Shown: positions 25,168-34,473 of the stretch, piece after piece
Layout: every line of letters starts with the position of its first letter
Position numbering within the stretch: the stretch's first letter is position 1
NCBI GenBank assembly: GCA_029051525.1
Contig: JAIDKG010000004.1
Coordinates: 1 to 39,019, forward strand
Length of the DNA stretch: 39,019 bases
Direction of reading: 5' to 3'
DNA from: Muribaculaceae bacterium
Lineage (GTDB): Bacteria > Bacteroidota > Bacteroidia > Bacteroidales > Muribaculaceae
Program-made: the position numbers and the translations under genes
The notes under the pieces: generated by a model
Databases searched by the model: none
What the model was told of the DNA's origin: nothing
Seen by the model: only the letters and a program-made list of their open reading frames with translations

Positions 25168-26106
25168 TTACTGTCCGGCCGAGGGTACGAATGTGCCGAT
25201 ATGCCGGCGCTTCTTCTCCTCGAAGATGTCGGAGATGCGCAGGAAGATACCGGTCTCCTCTACATCGCCGAATTCATAGTTGATCGCAGTGCCGAATATG
25301 CGCATCGTGGGCGACAACGACATATAGGCATTCACCAGCGGCGGGATATTCTTGCCGCTGGCGCGTATCAGGGAGTGCAGGATCTTGTAGTCTTCGCGGA
25401 AGTCGGCCCCGGTGAATAACTCGCGCACCTCCGGCCGGTCGGCATTGCAGGGCAGCGGATGGCGGGGACTGACGAGTCGGTCGGGGTCGGGGAAGTGCTT
25501 TTTGAGGAAGCAGAGTATCAGGTCGCGCTCGCGGGCACCGAATGAGGGATACATCGTGACCTTGCCGAAGAGATAGTGTATCTGCGGATAGATCACGGTG
25601 AGCGCCCCCAGTCCGTCCCAGAGGTTATCGAGCACGTAGAGCCCTTTCTGGCCGTTGGAGCCGGAGGCCTGATAGTCGGTGGCCACGAAAGATCTGCCCA
25701 ATTCCAATGTATGGGGGAGAAGGGAATTGATGAATTCCTCAGAGAAATCAAACATATGGGAGGTGGCAATGCGCGGTCGGCCATCGGCCATGCGCACATT
25801 CTGCCCGAGGATAAACCGATAGCCTCCGGCAATCTCCTGATGCTCCGGATCCCAGACTATGAGCTGGCGGCAGGGAGGGTCCATGAGGTCGAATTCATCA
25901 ATATCGCAGCTTTTTCCGGTACCGCCGCCGGCGGCACGGAATGCAATCTCCCTGAGGCGCCCGATTTCGCGCATCGTATGGGGGGCGCAGTGGGCATCCA
26001 CCACGTAGAGGCGGTTGTGGGCCTTATTGGTATGGCGTAGCAGTCGATCCTCGGTGAGCTCGGTGAGGATGAGGCTTCGGTCGATTTTCGGTATTATTTC
26101 CTCCAT
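25168..26106 (-). CDS. GNAT-family acyltransferase, hemolysin/OlsB/GlsB-like
   Basis: A 312-residue protein starting MEEIIPKIDRSLILTELTED. Key segments are MREIGRLREIAFRAAGGGTG, DEFDLMDPPCRQLIVWDPEH, ELGRSFVATDYQASGSNGQK and GKVTMYPSFGARERDLILCF. These are typical of Bacteroidota hemolysin-like GNAT proteins, a group that includes OlsB and the GlsB subunit proposed to N-acylate glycine for glycine lipids. No signal peptide is seen; it would act on acyl carriers at the cytoplasmic membrane. The ATG at 26106 lies only 4 nt beyond a strong promoter -7 box, so the mRNA is probably leaderless. It is first in the operon that continues with legB. Assignment to GlsB rather than another acyltransferase is moderate. 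Confidence 0.78.
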   Translation of the reverse strand: MEEIIPKIDRSLILTELTEDRLLRHTNKAHNRLYVVDAHCAPHTMREIGRLREIAFRAAGGGTGKSCDIDEFDLMDPPCRQLIVWDPEHQEIAGGYRFILGQNVRMADGRPRIATSHMFDFSEEFINSLLPHTLELGRSFVATDYQASGSNGQKGLYVLDNLWDGLGALTVIYPQIHYLFGKVTMYPSFGARERDLILCFLKKHFPDPDRLVSPRHPLPCNADRPEVRELFTGADFREDYKILHSLIRASGKNIPPLVNAYMSLSPTMRIFGTAINYEFGDVEETGIFLRISDIFEEKKRRHIGTFVPSAGQ

Positions 26107-26110
26107 ATGG

Positions 26111-26142
26111 CAAATTTAGCAATAAATGCCGACATAAGCAAA
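26111..26142 (-). promoter_or_regulatory. Promoter directly abutting the GNAT start codon
   Basis: On the minus strand TTTG (26142-26139), 20 nt, then TAAATTTG (26118-26111): a full Bacteroidota consensus. The last base of the -7 box is followed by CCAT and then the ATG at 26106, so initiation is expected at or next to the A of the start codon. It probably drives the GNAT-legB-neu-MATE-GH3-CotH operon. Confidence 0.78.
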
Positions 26143-26187
26143 CTTAAGTATTGCCATCGGCATCCTGCGCTGCGGCCTGTGGCCGGC

Positions 26188-27435
26188 TCAGCGCTGCCAG
26201 GTGAAATGAGATTTACGTTGGGTGCGGTGATTTATGTTGAATACCACATTGCCGATGGGGCGCCATAGCATGAATGGCACCACGCTCCAGCAGAGTCGGG
26301 CTCCATGCAGAGCCCGGGCCATGCGGCGGTAGGTGAGGGTCTCCAATATCCATGTGCCTGCCAGGACCACCATGGCGAGCGAGGCGAGTATGATCGAGGG
26401 GCCCTGGCCGTGGGTGATGATGAGATGAGCCACACCGCTCAGCATCGGGTAGTAGTCGATAAGGGTCTCACTCTCCTGAATGTCGAACAGAGCCGACATC
26501 CCTGTGAGCAATGTGCAGATGAGCAGCAGCCACTGGGCGCATGACAGCATCCCCTGGCGCAGGAAGGGGCGCTTCGGGAGATAGCGGCGGGTGAACATGC
26601 GGCGGTCCTTGAGATCGTGGTGGCGCTGGTTGGCATCTTCTCCCCAGCAGGTGTCTACAATCGATTCCGGGCGGATCTGGAGATGCACATCACCGTAGCG
26701 GGAGAGCTCGCGGATGAAGATATCATCATCGCCATCCATGAGGGGATTGATTGAGGCATAGCCCTTATTCTCGAAGAATAGGGAGCGGCGCAATGCCATA
26801 TTGCAGCCGTCGCCACGATAGGCATGATTGTGAAGGGCGCTGTACATCCAGGAGGCCGTGTCGACCAGATGGTCGAAGAGACGGTACCATCGGCCCGGTC
26901 CGGTGTAATCGGTGGCCACGGGGCGTGCATATCCCAATGTCACGGCCACCGAGCTATCGGCGATAAATGGCTCGGCCATGGCGCTGACCCACGACTGTGA
27001 GGCGGGCACCACCGAGGTGTTGGTGATGATCACCACATCGCCTGTGGCGGCCTTGATACCGACGGTCTGGGCCAGTTTGCGGCGGCTCAGATTGTGGGAG
27101 CCGGGGGGGATGAAGGTGATATGCAGATGCTCCACATTCTCGAATCGCTCGGCGATGGTGGCTGTGGCCTCGGCCGAGGCATCACACACGATCACGACCT
27201 CGAGCAGCGGATAGTCCTGATTCAGGAGAATGTCGATATATTCCGACAGACTGTCGGTGTCGCGGAGCACATAGCTCACCACCGACACCTTGGGGAGTGC
27301 CGGTGCAGAGCCGTCGTAATGGGGCAATGGGGTGTCGGCGCTCTCGGAGGCGGCATCGGCCACCCCGCGCCATACGCGCATTCCGCGCGTGGCGATCCAT
27401 AAGGCCGTCAGGATGAGGAGGGCTAAGAACAGCAT
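26188..27435 (-). CDS. Membrane-associated family 2 glycosyltransferase
   Basis: About 415 residues from the ATG at 27435 (MLFLALLILTALWIATRG). The frame runs upstream to a TTG, but that extension lacks family character. An N-terminal membrane segment is at 1-18. The GT2 domain (about 48-290) has KVSVVSYVLRDTDSLSEYID, LLEVVIVCDASAEATATIAE (nucleotide-binding D), VVIITNTSVVPASQSWVSAM and INPLMDGDDDIFIRELSRYG (acceptor-side acidic residues). Three hydrophobic C-terminal segments (about 305-325, 345-365, 372-390) are followed by a basic tail. Relatives transfer sugars to lipid or polysaccharide acceptors at the inner membrane; donor and acceptor are unknown. It lies 81 nt upstream of the GNAT gene and 125 nt downstream of pldA. 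Confidence 0.87.
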   Translation of the reverse strand: MLFLALLILTALWIATRGMRVWRGVADAASESADTPLPHYDGSAPALPKVSVVSYVLRDTDSLSEYIDILLNQDYPLLEVVIVCDASAEATATIAERFENVEHLHITFIPPGSHNLSRRKLAQTVGIKAATGDVVIITNTSVVPASQSWVSAMAEPFIADSSVAVTLGYARPVATDYTGPGRWYRLFDHLVDTASWMYSALHNHAYRGDGCNMALRRSLFFENKGYASINPLMDGDDDIFIRELSRYGDVHLQIRPESIVDTCWGEDANQRHHDLKDRRMFTRRYLPKRPFLRQGMLSCAQWLLLICTLLTGMSALFDIQESETLIDYYPMLSGVAHLIITHGQGPSIILASLAMVVLAGTWILETLTYRRMARALHGARLCWSVVPFMLWRPIGNVVFNINHRTQRKSHFTWQR

Positions 27436-27560
27436 GGTAAGAAACTCTTGGAGAAGTGATGTGATGTGTGGGTGTGTGCCATCCCCATGCCGGAGCATTC
27501 TATCCCGGCTCCGGCAGTGGAGCGCGGGGAGGATAATTCCGGCTGCGGAGGCAAGTGGAA

Positions 27561-28403
27561 TCAATAATCCGAGAATAGGTGGGGCTTAAACACCAGTCCT
27601 ACTCTCAGTCGGGAATGAAATTGATTGTAATCGAGCAGATTCTCGCCATATCCGTTGTAGTATTGGGCGAAAAGATTCACATTGGCCTTCTCGCTTACCT
27701 TCCACGACACTTCGGCTATGGTATTCCAATTAAAGACATTCCCTTTGCGTTTCACCAGACTGAGATTCCCCTGCCATCGCTTATTGCGTGATGTGAGGGT
27801 GAATCCCACTCTGAAGAGGCCGGCATAGCGGAGTATGTCTTTATTGTTCATGCTGTCGATGATGGGAATCCAGAACTTGCCATGCACCATCAGCCAGTCG
27901 GTCACCACGGCCGAGCCGGCGAGGGCCACACGGTTCCAGGATCGGGATTCGTCGCCGTCGCGGCCATTGCTCTCATGCTCCACTATGAGGGTCATCTTAC
28001 CAATGTAACGGTCTTTGGAGAAGAAAGGTTTGGTCCAGCCGATACCCGGATTGAAATTCATGTCGCGCATGGGCATGGAGTCCTGGAATACATTCCAGAA
28101 GGTGAGCTGCGTGTAGAATAGGTAAAGGTAGGTATTCCAGGGGAGAGTGGCATTGGAGAGACGGATCGATAGGGAAATCTGGAATTTCACATCAGAGTTG
28201 AGAGCCGACGGTTTCTGGCCGACCGCTGAGCCAACGGTGAAATAATTATCCTTATATAATCCGAAAAATGGACCATAGTCGAATTCCTTCTTGATTGAAT
28301 CGGTCATCTCTTCCAGGTTGTCGGTGCCCAGAATCTGGGCCGATGCTTTGGCTGGAAGCAGCAGTGCGGCGGCTGTGATAATCAGTGGCAGAAGGTATCT
28401 CAC
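27561..28403 (-). CDS. pldA: Outer membrane phospholipase A (OMPLA)
   Basis: About 280 residues. A GTG at 28403 gives a clean signal peptide (MRYLLPLIITAAALLLPAKA, cleavage near ASA-Q); a TTG at 28433, 6 nt past the mrp stop, is the alternative. The catalytic region reads EHESNGRDGDESRSWNR. His, Ser and Asn have the same spacing as E. coli OMPLA His142, Ser144 and Asn156 (14 residues between the His and the SRSWNR Asn). A late strand, QYYNGYGENLLDYNQ, matches the family's Y-N-G-Y-G-E-x-L-x-D-Y. The beta-barrel hydrolyses phospholipids that reach the outer leaflet and protects membrane asymmetry. It seems complete. It probably shares a transcript with mrp. Confidence 0.9.
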   Translation of the reverse strand: MRYLLPLIITAAALLLPAKASAQILGTDNLEEMTDSIKKEFDYGPFFGLYKDNYFTVGSAVGQKPSALNSDVKFQISLSIRLSNATLPWNTYLYLFYTQLTFWNVFQDSMPMRDMNFNPGIGWTKPFFSKDRYIGKMTLIVEHESNGRDGDESRSWNRVALAGSAVVTDWLMVHGKFWIPIIDSMNNKDILRYAGLFRVGFTLTSRNKRWQGNLSLVKRKGNVFNWNTIAEVSWKVSEKANVNLFAQYYNGYGENLLDYNQFHSRLRVGLVFKPHLFSDY

Positions 28404-28439
28404 AATGATATGGGTGGTGGGGGGATTGTACAATTCGGG

Positions 28440-29582
28440 TTATTTTTTGTTGACTTCCACTTTATGGGTAGGAGGAAGGGTGTCGTTGCGGCGATCCACG
28501 GCCTTGACCACACCATCGGCCAACTGCGAGAATGCCTCGGCCTCGGGGGTAATCCAGGAGGTGGCGCCGGTGAGCTGTGCGGCCTCAAGCTTGAGCGAGG
28601 AGGGTTGGCCGGAGTCGGCGTCGGAGCATATGTCGGCTACCAGAGGGATTTCGGCAAGGAAGTCTACACCGAGTTCTTCGGCCAGTCGGCGTGCCCCCTC
28701 ACGGCCGAAGATGTAGTAGCGCTCTTCGGGATGAGGTGCGGGTGTGAAATATGCCATATTCTCCACGATGCCGAGGATGGGCACATTTACCTTGTCGCCA
28801 CGGAACATCGCGATCCCCTTCCGGGCATCGGCCAGAGCCACCTGCTGAGGAGTGCTCACCACCACCACACCGGTGATGGGGAGAGTCTGCACGAGGGTGA
28901 GGTGGATATCGGAGGTGCCGGGAGGCATATCGATCAGGAAATAATCGAGGTCGCCCCACCATGCATCGGTGATGAGCTGTCGCAGGGCATTCGAGGCCAT
29001 CGAGCCGCGCCAGAGCACAGCCGATTCCTTATCCACTACAAAACCGATGGAGAGCATCTTCACCCCATATTTCTCCACGGGCTCGATATAATCGCGGCCA
29101 TCGTGATTCACCATATAGAGGGGTTCATCTTCCACTCCAAACATCTTGGGCATCGACGGGCCGAAGATATCGGCATCGAGCAGTCCCACCTTATAGCCCT
29201 TGGCGGCCAGAGCCACGGCCAGATTGGCCGAGACGGTGGATTTCCCCACACCACCTTTGCCCGAGGATATACCGATGATATTCTTCACTCCCGGGAGGGG
29301 ATTCTCGGGAGCCTCCTTTACGGGCTTGAGGTATTGCACACCGATATTACCTTTGATATCGAGTTCGGGGCCGATGGCCTGTTGCAGGGCGGCTTCGGCT
29401 GAGCGCACCACTGAGCGGATGAAGGGGTCGGTGGGCTTTTCGAAGATGAGCGAGAATGTCACCTTATTACCGTCGATACGCATGTCGTCGGCCACCATTT
29501 CATTCTCCACCAGGCTTTTGCCATTGCCCGGATAGCGCACATTGCGCAGCACATCGAGTATAAGATTAGGATATAGTGTCAT
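28440..29582 (-). CDS. mrp: Mrp/ApbC-family iron-sulfur cluster carrier ATPase
   Basis: A 380-residue protein. The N-terminal MIP18/DUF59-like domain (about 1-85) begins MTLYPNLILDVLRNVRYPGN. The deviant Walker A GKGGVGKST is at 108-116, followed by GLLDADIFGPSMPKMFG. Other motifs are DYFLIDMPPGTSDIHLTLVQ and VVSTPQQVALADARKG. The C-terminal CxxC found in many Mrp/Nbp35 proteins is replaced here (ENMAYFTPAPHPEERYYIFG), as in other Bacteroidota homologues I know. Mrp proteins bind and transfer Fe-S clusters to apo-proteins in the cytosol. It lies 15 nt downstream of trmB and 6-36 nt upstream of pldA, depending on the pldA start. Confidence 0.94.
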   Translation of the reverse strand: MTLYPNLILDVLRNVRYPGNGKSLVENEMVADDMRIDGNKVTFSLIFEKPTDPFIRSVVRSAEAALQQAIGPELDIKGNIGVQYLKPVKEAPENPLPGVKNIIGISSGKGGVGKSTVSANLAVALAAKGYKVGLLDADIFGPSMPKMFGVEDEPLYMVNHDGRDYIEPVEKYGVKMLSIGFVVDKESAVLWRGSMASNALRQLITDAWWGDLDYFLIDMPPGTSDIHLTLVQTLPITGVVVVSTPQQVALADARKGIAMFRGDKVNVPILGIVENMAYFTPAPHPEERYYIFGREGARRLAEELGVDFLAEIPLVADICSDADSGQPSSLKLEAAQLTGATSWITPEAEAFSQLADGVVKAVDRRNDTLPPTHKVEVNKK

Positions 29583-29597
29583 AGATATAGTCGAGGG

Positions 29598-30377
29598 TCA
29601 GGATATAGAGTCGTATTTCGGGTTGGGTTTGATTTCTTCGTTGGGGTTGAAGCGCGGTATGGCGCGGTAGTCGTCTTTGTCGAGATCGCTCACGTCGGGC
29701 TCGGAGAGGGGGGATGATCCGATTCGGAAAGAGATATATTTGATTGTTTTGCCGCGCGAGAGCCATTGCGATTCATAGAATGTCTTGATGGCTGTGGTGG
29801 CATCGGTGCGCCCCTCGCCATGCAGGTCGGTGCTGAGGTCGAGAATCTCGAGGCCGTTGAGTTCGGCCAGGCGGCGGGTATACTCAAAGAGGAATGGAGA
29901 GTCGGTCTTGAGATTCACCACCCCCTGCGGGGGCATGATGCGGCGGTAGGAGTTGAGAAATCGGGTGGAGGTGAGTCGCTTGTTGACCTTCTTCATCTGT
30001 GGGTCGGGGAATGTGATCCAGATTTCGCTCACTTCGCCGGAGGTGAAGAAATGGTCGATGAGCTCGATTTCGGTGCGCAGGAATGCGGCATTGGGTATAT
30101 TGCGGTCGAGCGCCTGGCGGGCTCCGGTATACATGCGTGCGCCCTTGATATCGATACCGATGAAATTGGCGTCGGGGCGCAGCGTGGCGAGTCCCACGGT
30201 GTATTCACCCTTTCCGCATCCGAGTTCGAGCACGATAGGGTGAGGCGCAGCGAAGAAGTCGCTGCGCCAATTGCCTTTGAGGGGGAATCCTCCGGCCAGA
30301 AGGAGGTCGCGCGGGCATTCCACCACATTAGGCATCTCCTTCATCTCGGCAAATTTCCTTAACTTGTTTTTACCCAC
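29598..30377 (-). CDS. trmB: tRNA (guanine-N7-)-methyltransferase TrmB
   Basis: A 259-residue class I SAM-dependent enzyme that methylates G46 in the variable loop of tRNA. The start is GTG at 30377, giving MGKNKLRKFAEMKEM, the usual Bacteroidota N-terminus. The SAM-binding motif ELGCGKGEYTVGLA is near 73-86, then FIGIDIKGARM, and the catalytic/tRNA-binding EIWITFPDPQMKK. A C-terminal extension of about 30 residues rich in charged residues follows SSPLSEPDVSDLDK. It lies upstream of mrp in the same direction with a 15-nt gap. Confidence 0.95.
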   Translation of the reverse strand: MGKNKLRKFAEMKEMPNVVECPRDLLLAGGFPLKGNWRSDFFAAPHPIVLELGCGKGEYTVGLATLRPDANFIGIDIKGARMYTGARQALDRNIPNAAFLRTEIELIDHFFTSGEVSEIWITFPDPQMKKVNKRLTSTRFLNSYRRIMPPQGVVNLKTDSPFLFEYTRRLAELNGLEILDLSTDLHGEGRTDATTAIKTFYESQWLSRGKTIKYISFRIGSSPLSEPDVSDLDKDDYRAIPRFNPNEEIKPNPKYDSIS

Positions 30378-30435
30378 TGTATTTCTGTATTCTTAGAGGT
30401 CGTTGTAAAATAGGTTATGCAGTCTGGCTGCGAGG

Positions 30436-31833
30436 TCAGTTGAGGAGTTTGAGGCGGCGTGAGTTTCCGCCGGGGCCCTGCAGGTCGATGAGCAGTAGGC
30501 CGGAGGGGAGGTCGGCAAGGCGCAGGGAGATGGTGGCATCGGCCGTAGAGGTGCGGGCCACACGGTGCCCCTCCAGATCGTAGACGCTGAGGGTCAGACC
30601 GGCCGAGCCATCGGCACGACCTATGATTTCACCCCCGCCCACGGTGAGCGAGAGAGCCGACTCATCATCAATCGGGAAGCTGGCCACATTGGTCGTGGCA
30701 TTGACAATGTTGAATTTACTCCACACCGGATGGCTGCGCCATGCATCCTCACATCCATCGGCCACCACGAGAGTCACATCGGTGGTCACCACGCCGGAGA
30801 ATGTAGAGGCATCTACATCGGGAATGAATGATTGGAGCTCCTTTACATCGATTAGGCTCAGAGCGTGGCATCCGGCAAATGCATAGGGTGAGAGATATGT
30901 AAGATTGCGCCCTATCACGAGGCTTGATGCTCCGGTATTGGCAAAAGCGAATTCACCCACTCCCGAAGCGGTGCTTACGGCTGCCGAGGGTGAGAATGTG
31001 GTGCAATTGGCCGCGAATAGGTCGGGCACGATATCGGGCACACCGCGCAGTTCGCGCATCGAGCTGTTGTCCATAAGGAGGCCGCGGTCGAAGATGGCAT
31101 CATCGCGCAGCGAAACAGTGGCCACGGTCTGCATCCCGGCCAGGGCGAAGGGGGCAAACTCGCGGCATTGCGGCAGGAAGATATGCACTATCCCCGAGCC
31201 GGCGAAGACTTCGCGCCCCAGCTTGGTGATATTTGTGAGATTCACCCCCTTGAGCGATTCGGCTCCTGCCAGACACCCGTCGGGGAGGTGGCGCACCACT
31301 GTGGCCTCCAGATTGACCGAAGTCAGGCTCGGGCATGAGGCGATGGCATTCGCTCCGAGCGATGCCAGAGTGGAGGGGAGGGTGAGAACGGTGAGTTGCC
31401 GGGAGTCGTAGAGGGCATTGTCGGCGATGGCTGTCACACCCTCGGGGATGGTGAGAGTGCGCACGGCCGTGCCGGCCAGAGCGGCGGCTCCAATCTTATT
31501 GAGCCGGGAGGGGAGGGTGATATGCTCGGCGCTCATGCCGAAGAGAGCGCACTCCGGCAGAGTGGCTGCCGCGAAATATGTGCGCCCGGGGAAGAGGGGG
31601 GTGGTAGATGAATATTCAGCAATCTCCACCTGCGAGAGGTCGAGGGTCGTGAAGCAGTCGAGATCTCGCAGGGTGGCGAAGTCGCGTGCGTCGATGCTGC
31701 CGCGCAGAGTGAGCTCGGCCGGAGGTGTGGAATTTTCAAGCTCTCCGGCCAGAGAGCCCGGCGTCACATCGATGGTGCGGGCCGTGGCGGTGAGAGCGGC
31801 TGTGATAAATAGCAGAACTATGGATAGTTTCAT
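30436..31833 (-). CDS. Secreted leucine-rich-repeat (BspA-like) protein
   Basis: A 465-residue protein with a signal peptide (MKLSIVLLFITAALTATART). Residues about 60-370 hold irregular LRR_5/BspA-type repeats, for example IGAAALAGTAVRTLTIPEGV, IADNALYDSRQLTVLTLPST and LSPYAFAGCHALSLIDVKEL. A C-terminal beta-sandwich-like region (about 395-465) reads LTLSVYDLEGHRVARTS and ends LLLIDLQGPGGNSRRLKLLN. That end resembles a type IX secretion C-terminal sorting domain, but lacks the clear final K-V-x-K. BspA-like proteins often mediate adhesion. It lies 28 nt downstream of the PorZ-like gene in the same direction. Surface location through T9SS is inference. Confidence 0.8.
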   Translation of the reverse strand: MKLSIVLLFITAALTATARTIDVTPGSLAGELENSTPPAELTLRGSIDARDFATLRDLDCFTTLDLSQVEIAEYSSTTPLFPGRTYFAAATLPECALFGMSAEHITLPSRLNKIGAAALAGTAVRTLTIPEGVTAIADNALYDSRQLTVLTLPSTLASLGANAIASCPSLTSVNLEATVVRHLPDGCLAGAESLKGVNLTNITKLGREVFAGSGIVHIFLPQCREFAPFALAGMQTVATVSLRDDAIFDRGLLMDNSSMRELRGVPDIVPDLFAANCTTFSPSAAVSTASGVGEFAFANTGASSLVIGRNLTYLSPYAFAGCHALSLIDVKELQSFIPDVDASTFSGVVTTDVTLVVADGCEDAWRSHPVWSKFNIVNATTNVASFPIDDESALSLTVGGGEIIGRADGSAGLTLSVYDLEGHRVARTSTADATISLRLADLPSGLLLIDLQGPGGNSRRLKLLN

Positions 31834-31861
31834 GGGCGTCAGGGTAGTGGAGTGGGTAAGA

Positions 31862-34342
31862 TTAATTCATCACGAGCACTTTGCCCACACGAGTATCACC
31901 ACCCGATTCCGAAGTGGGCGACACGAGGATGTAATACACTCCCGTCTGCACGCGGCGGTACTGGAGATTATTCACATCCCACTGCACCGATCCCCCCTCG
32001 GCGCGGCCGAGTTCGCGCACGATTGTGCCGCGGGAGTCTACGATTTTCACAAGTGAGTTTTCGGGAAGCCCGTCGATTGTCACCCAGCCGTAATAGTCGG
32101 GTGCCACGGGGTTGGGGTAGGCTCTCACCGCGTCGGCCGATGAGCTGCCACCTGCCACACCGCCGATGAAGAATTCCACCAGACCCTTGGAGGTCGACAT
32201 CATGATGCTGTTGCTCTCCGGGTTGTAGGCCAGATAGTAGATGGTATTGGAGGGGAGTGCGGAATTCTCGGCGCTGAATTCGGCATAGACAGTGCGGCCG
32301 TCGGCCGAGGTCACTATCACACCGCCACCGGTTGTGGCGATCCACATGCGGTTGGCGCCATCGCGGCAGATGGCATTGACAGTCACACCGTTGAGCAGAT
32401 AGTCGGCCAGAGAGGTGCCGTCGTTGCGCGATACCTTCACACGGTTGAGCACCGCCTGCCCCTGCAGCAGATTGCGGGGAGTCACATAGAAAATACCCTC
32501 CGAATTGCAGATCCACACCACTCCGGTGGCGGTATCCTCATAGAGGAAGCCGGGAGCCGAGAGATTGATGGAGTTGCCATCCTGGTCGGTGAGTTTGGAG
32601 ATGGTCTTTATGGTATCGTCGGATGTATTGTCGGGGGTGCCGTTGTGGTCGGCTACCAAAATACCGTAGGGCCCCATGTAGAGGAGCATGTTGCGATTCA
32701 CCGAATTGGTGAGTGCCAGGAATTTGCCATGCATATGGGGCATATCGGTCACGGTGTAGACCAGATCTTTCCAGGGGCGTGCGGTGGCGGCCGAAGTTGT
32801 GGCGCGGCGGTCGGCGGCCGGCCAGTAGCGGAACACTACCTTGTTGCGGTTGTCATAATCATAGTGGTAGGTCCAGAGGGTTTTGTCGGCGTCAAACTGC
32901 GGGTCGACGTGTGGAAACATGCGTGCCCATCCCTCGCAGTCGTCGTCGAGCTTTACGTAGCCGGGCTTCGCGGAGATCGGATCGCCGGGGTGCGAGAAGC
33001 AGATCACATCGTAGGGGTCGTCGAGATTCATGCGCATCACACCACCCTGGATCGAACCTACATAGAGATATTTGTCATCATCCGGGTCGATGGCCATACC
33101 TATCGGGTCGATGGCGGCATGGGTGTAGTGGGCATTGGTGTAGCAGTAACTGCGGGGAGTCCAGAAGCCACCCTTATATGATGACACGAGGCAGGCTTCG
33201 GTGAGTTCGTTGAAATTAAACACACGGTCTATGCCGAATGAGCCGGTGATCAACCCATGGCGCGGGTGCGCCACCATGCTGCGGCTATAGAAGGGAGTGG
33301 GGGCGTTGGGGAGCATATACTCCCGGCTCACCTCAAACTTATTGTCGGCATTGAGCGTATATTCGCGCAGACCCTTGCGCGGCAGAGCGTTGTAGAAACT
33401 GCGATCCCACCCGGCTCCGATGTGCTGTCCCTTCTCATCATCCGGGAGGCCGATAAACTGGAGCTTGCCATCATTATAGGTCATATTAGTGATACTGCCA
33501 TAGCTGATGGCGCTGTAGCCGGCCTTGCATGGGAGCACACGGTAGATATAATCGATATCACGGTCTGCGATCATAGTCATCGCCGAGCCGCTCACGCTAT
33601 AAGAGGCGATACGTCCCTTTGCTCCCTCGCCCGGAATCCAGGCCATCACCGTAGATGGGCCGAGCACATAGAATGTGGTGGCGGCGTTGAAGTCGGTTGC
33701 CGGCTGATAGTCGCTCAGAGAGCGGCGGCCATCGGCCACCGGGGCTTTGCCGATGGATGAACCGTAGGAGATATAGAGATCATCACCCACGCGGGCCGCC
33801 ATTTCGAGCGGTGTGCCGTAGTTGCGCGAGTCGGTCACCTCCATCCGCTCATCGTTGAGCTGGATATATCCGAAATCGGTGGCGATCCATACGGCATCGT
33901 TGTATGGATCGAAGCTTATTCCATTGATCGCTTTCGAGCCAGTGATCGAGGCATTTCTCAGTGCGCCCACATTGCGCACCGAGCCGTCGTCGAGCAGGAA
34001 GTCGATATCCTGATTGTCGTAGGTGATGAGAAGGTAGCCCTTCTGGGGATTATAGTCGATGGTGCGCACCAGAGGCGACGACAGGTCGTGTCGCTGCGGG
34101 GCGCTCACTATCTCCTCTCCCTCCTTGTCGAAGTAGAAGAGGGAGCAGTCGGTCGATGCCTTGACCGGCACCGATGACTGTACGGTCATGGGATAGCCCA
34201 TGAAATATGTGCGGGTGGGTGTATCCACCACCTTCACCACCGAATTATCGAATGAAGGGTGGCAGAACCATTGGCCCGTGAGGGCTGCGGCCGCCGGGAG
34301 AGCGGCGGCTACGAGTGTGCAGGAAAGGAGTATATTTCTCAT
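31862..34342 (-). CDS. porZ: PorZ-like two-propeller protein with T9SS C-terminal domain
   Basis: An 826-residue protein with a signal peptide (MRNILLSCTLVAAALPAAAA). Residues about 35-730 have repeated propeller blades such as INGISFDPYNDAVWIATDFG, ATGVVWICNSEGIFYVTPRN and DGANRMWIATTGGGVIVTSA, typical of two-component-regulator propellers. The C-terminal domain (about 745-826) begins VRAYPNPVAPDYYGWVTIDG, has VKIVDSRGTIVREL, and ends VQTGVYYILV then VGKVLVMN, a type A T9SS sorting domain. PorZ (776 residues in Porphyromonas gingivalis) belongs to the attachment complex that joins cargo to lipopolysaccharide at the surface; the architecture here matches. A distant propeller homologue is the alternative. 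It is followed by an LRR protein 28 nt downstream. Confidence 0.72.
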   Translation of the reverse strand: MRNILLSCTLVAAALPAAAALTGQWFCHPSFDNSVVKVVDTPTRTYFMGYPMTVQSSVPVKASTDCSLFYFDKEGEEIVSAPQRHDLSSPLVRTIDYNPQKGYLLITYDNQDIDFLLDDGSVRNVGALRNASITGSKAINGISFDPYNDAVWIATDFGYIQLNDERMEVTDSRNYGTPLEMAARVGDDLYISYGSSIGKAPVADGRRSLSDYQPATDFNAATTFYVLGPSTVMAWIPGEGAKGRIASYSVSGSAMTMIADRDIDYIYRVLPCKAGYSAISYGSITNMTYNDGKLQFIGLPDDEKGQHIGAGWDRSFYNALPRKGLREYTLNADNKFEVSREYMLPNAPTPFYSRSMVAHPRHGLITGSFGIDRVFNFNELTEACLVSSYKGGFWTPRSYCYTNAHYTHAAIDPIGMAIDPDDDKYLYVGSIQGGVMRMNLDDPYDVICFSHPGDPISAKPGYVKLDDDCEGWARMFPHVDPQFDADKTLWTYHYDYDNRNKVVFRYWPAADRRATTSAATARPWKDLVYTVTDMPHMHGKFLALTNSVNRNMLLYMGPYGILVADHNGTPDNTSDDTIKTISKLTDQDGNSINLSAPGFLYEDTATGVVWICNSEGIFYVTPRNLLQGQAVLNRVKVSRNDGTSLADYLLNGVTVNAICRDGANRMWIATTGGGVIVTSADGRTVYAEFSAENSALPSNTIYYLAYNPESNSIMMSTSKGLVEFFIGGVAGGSSSADAVRAYPNPVAPDYYGWVTIDGLPENSLVKIVDSRGTIVRELGRAEGGSVQWDVNNLQYRRVQTGVYYILVSPTSESGGDTRVGKVLVMN

Positions 34343-34473
34343 TGTGATGTCGCGGTCAGATCGGGGTTGTCGATATGTGATTAGCCTCGGTGCCGGTGGC
34401 TTGGCTCACTCTCTCCACTCGCTCGCACACGCATGGTCGCGGTAGAGGGGAAGTGGTGCCGGCGCGGATGCGG

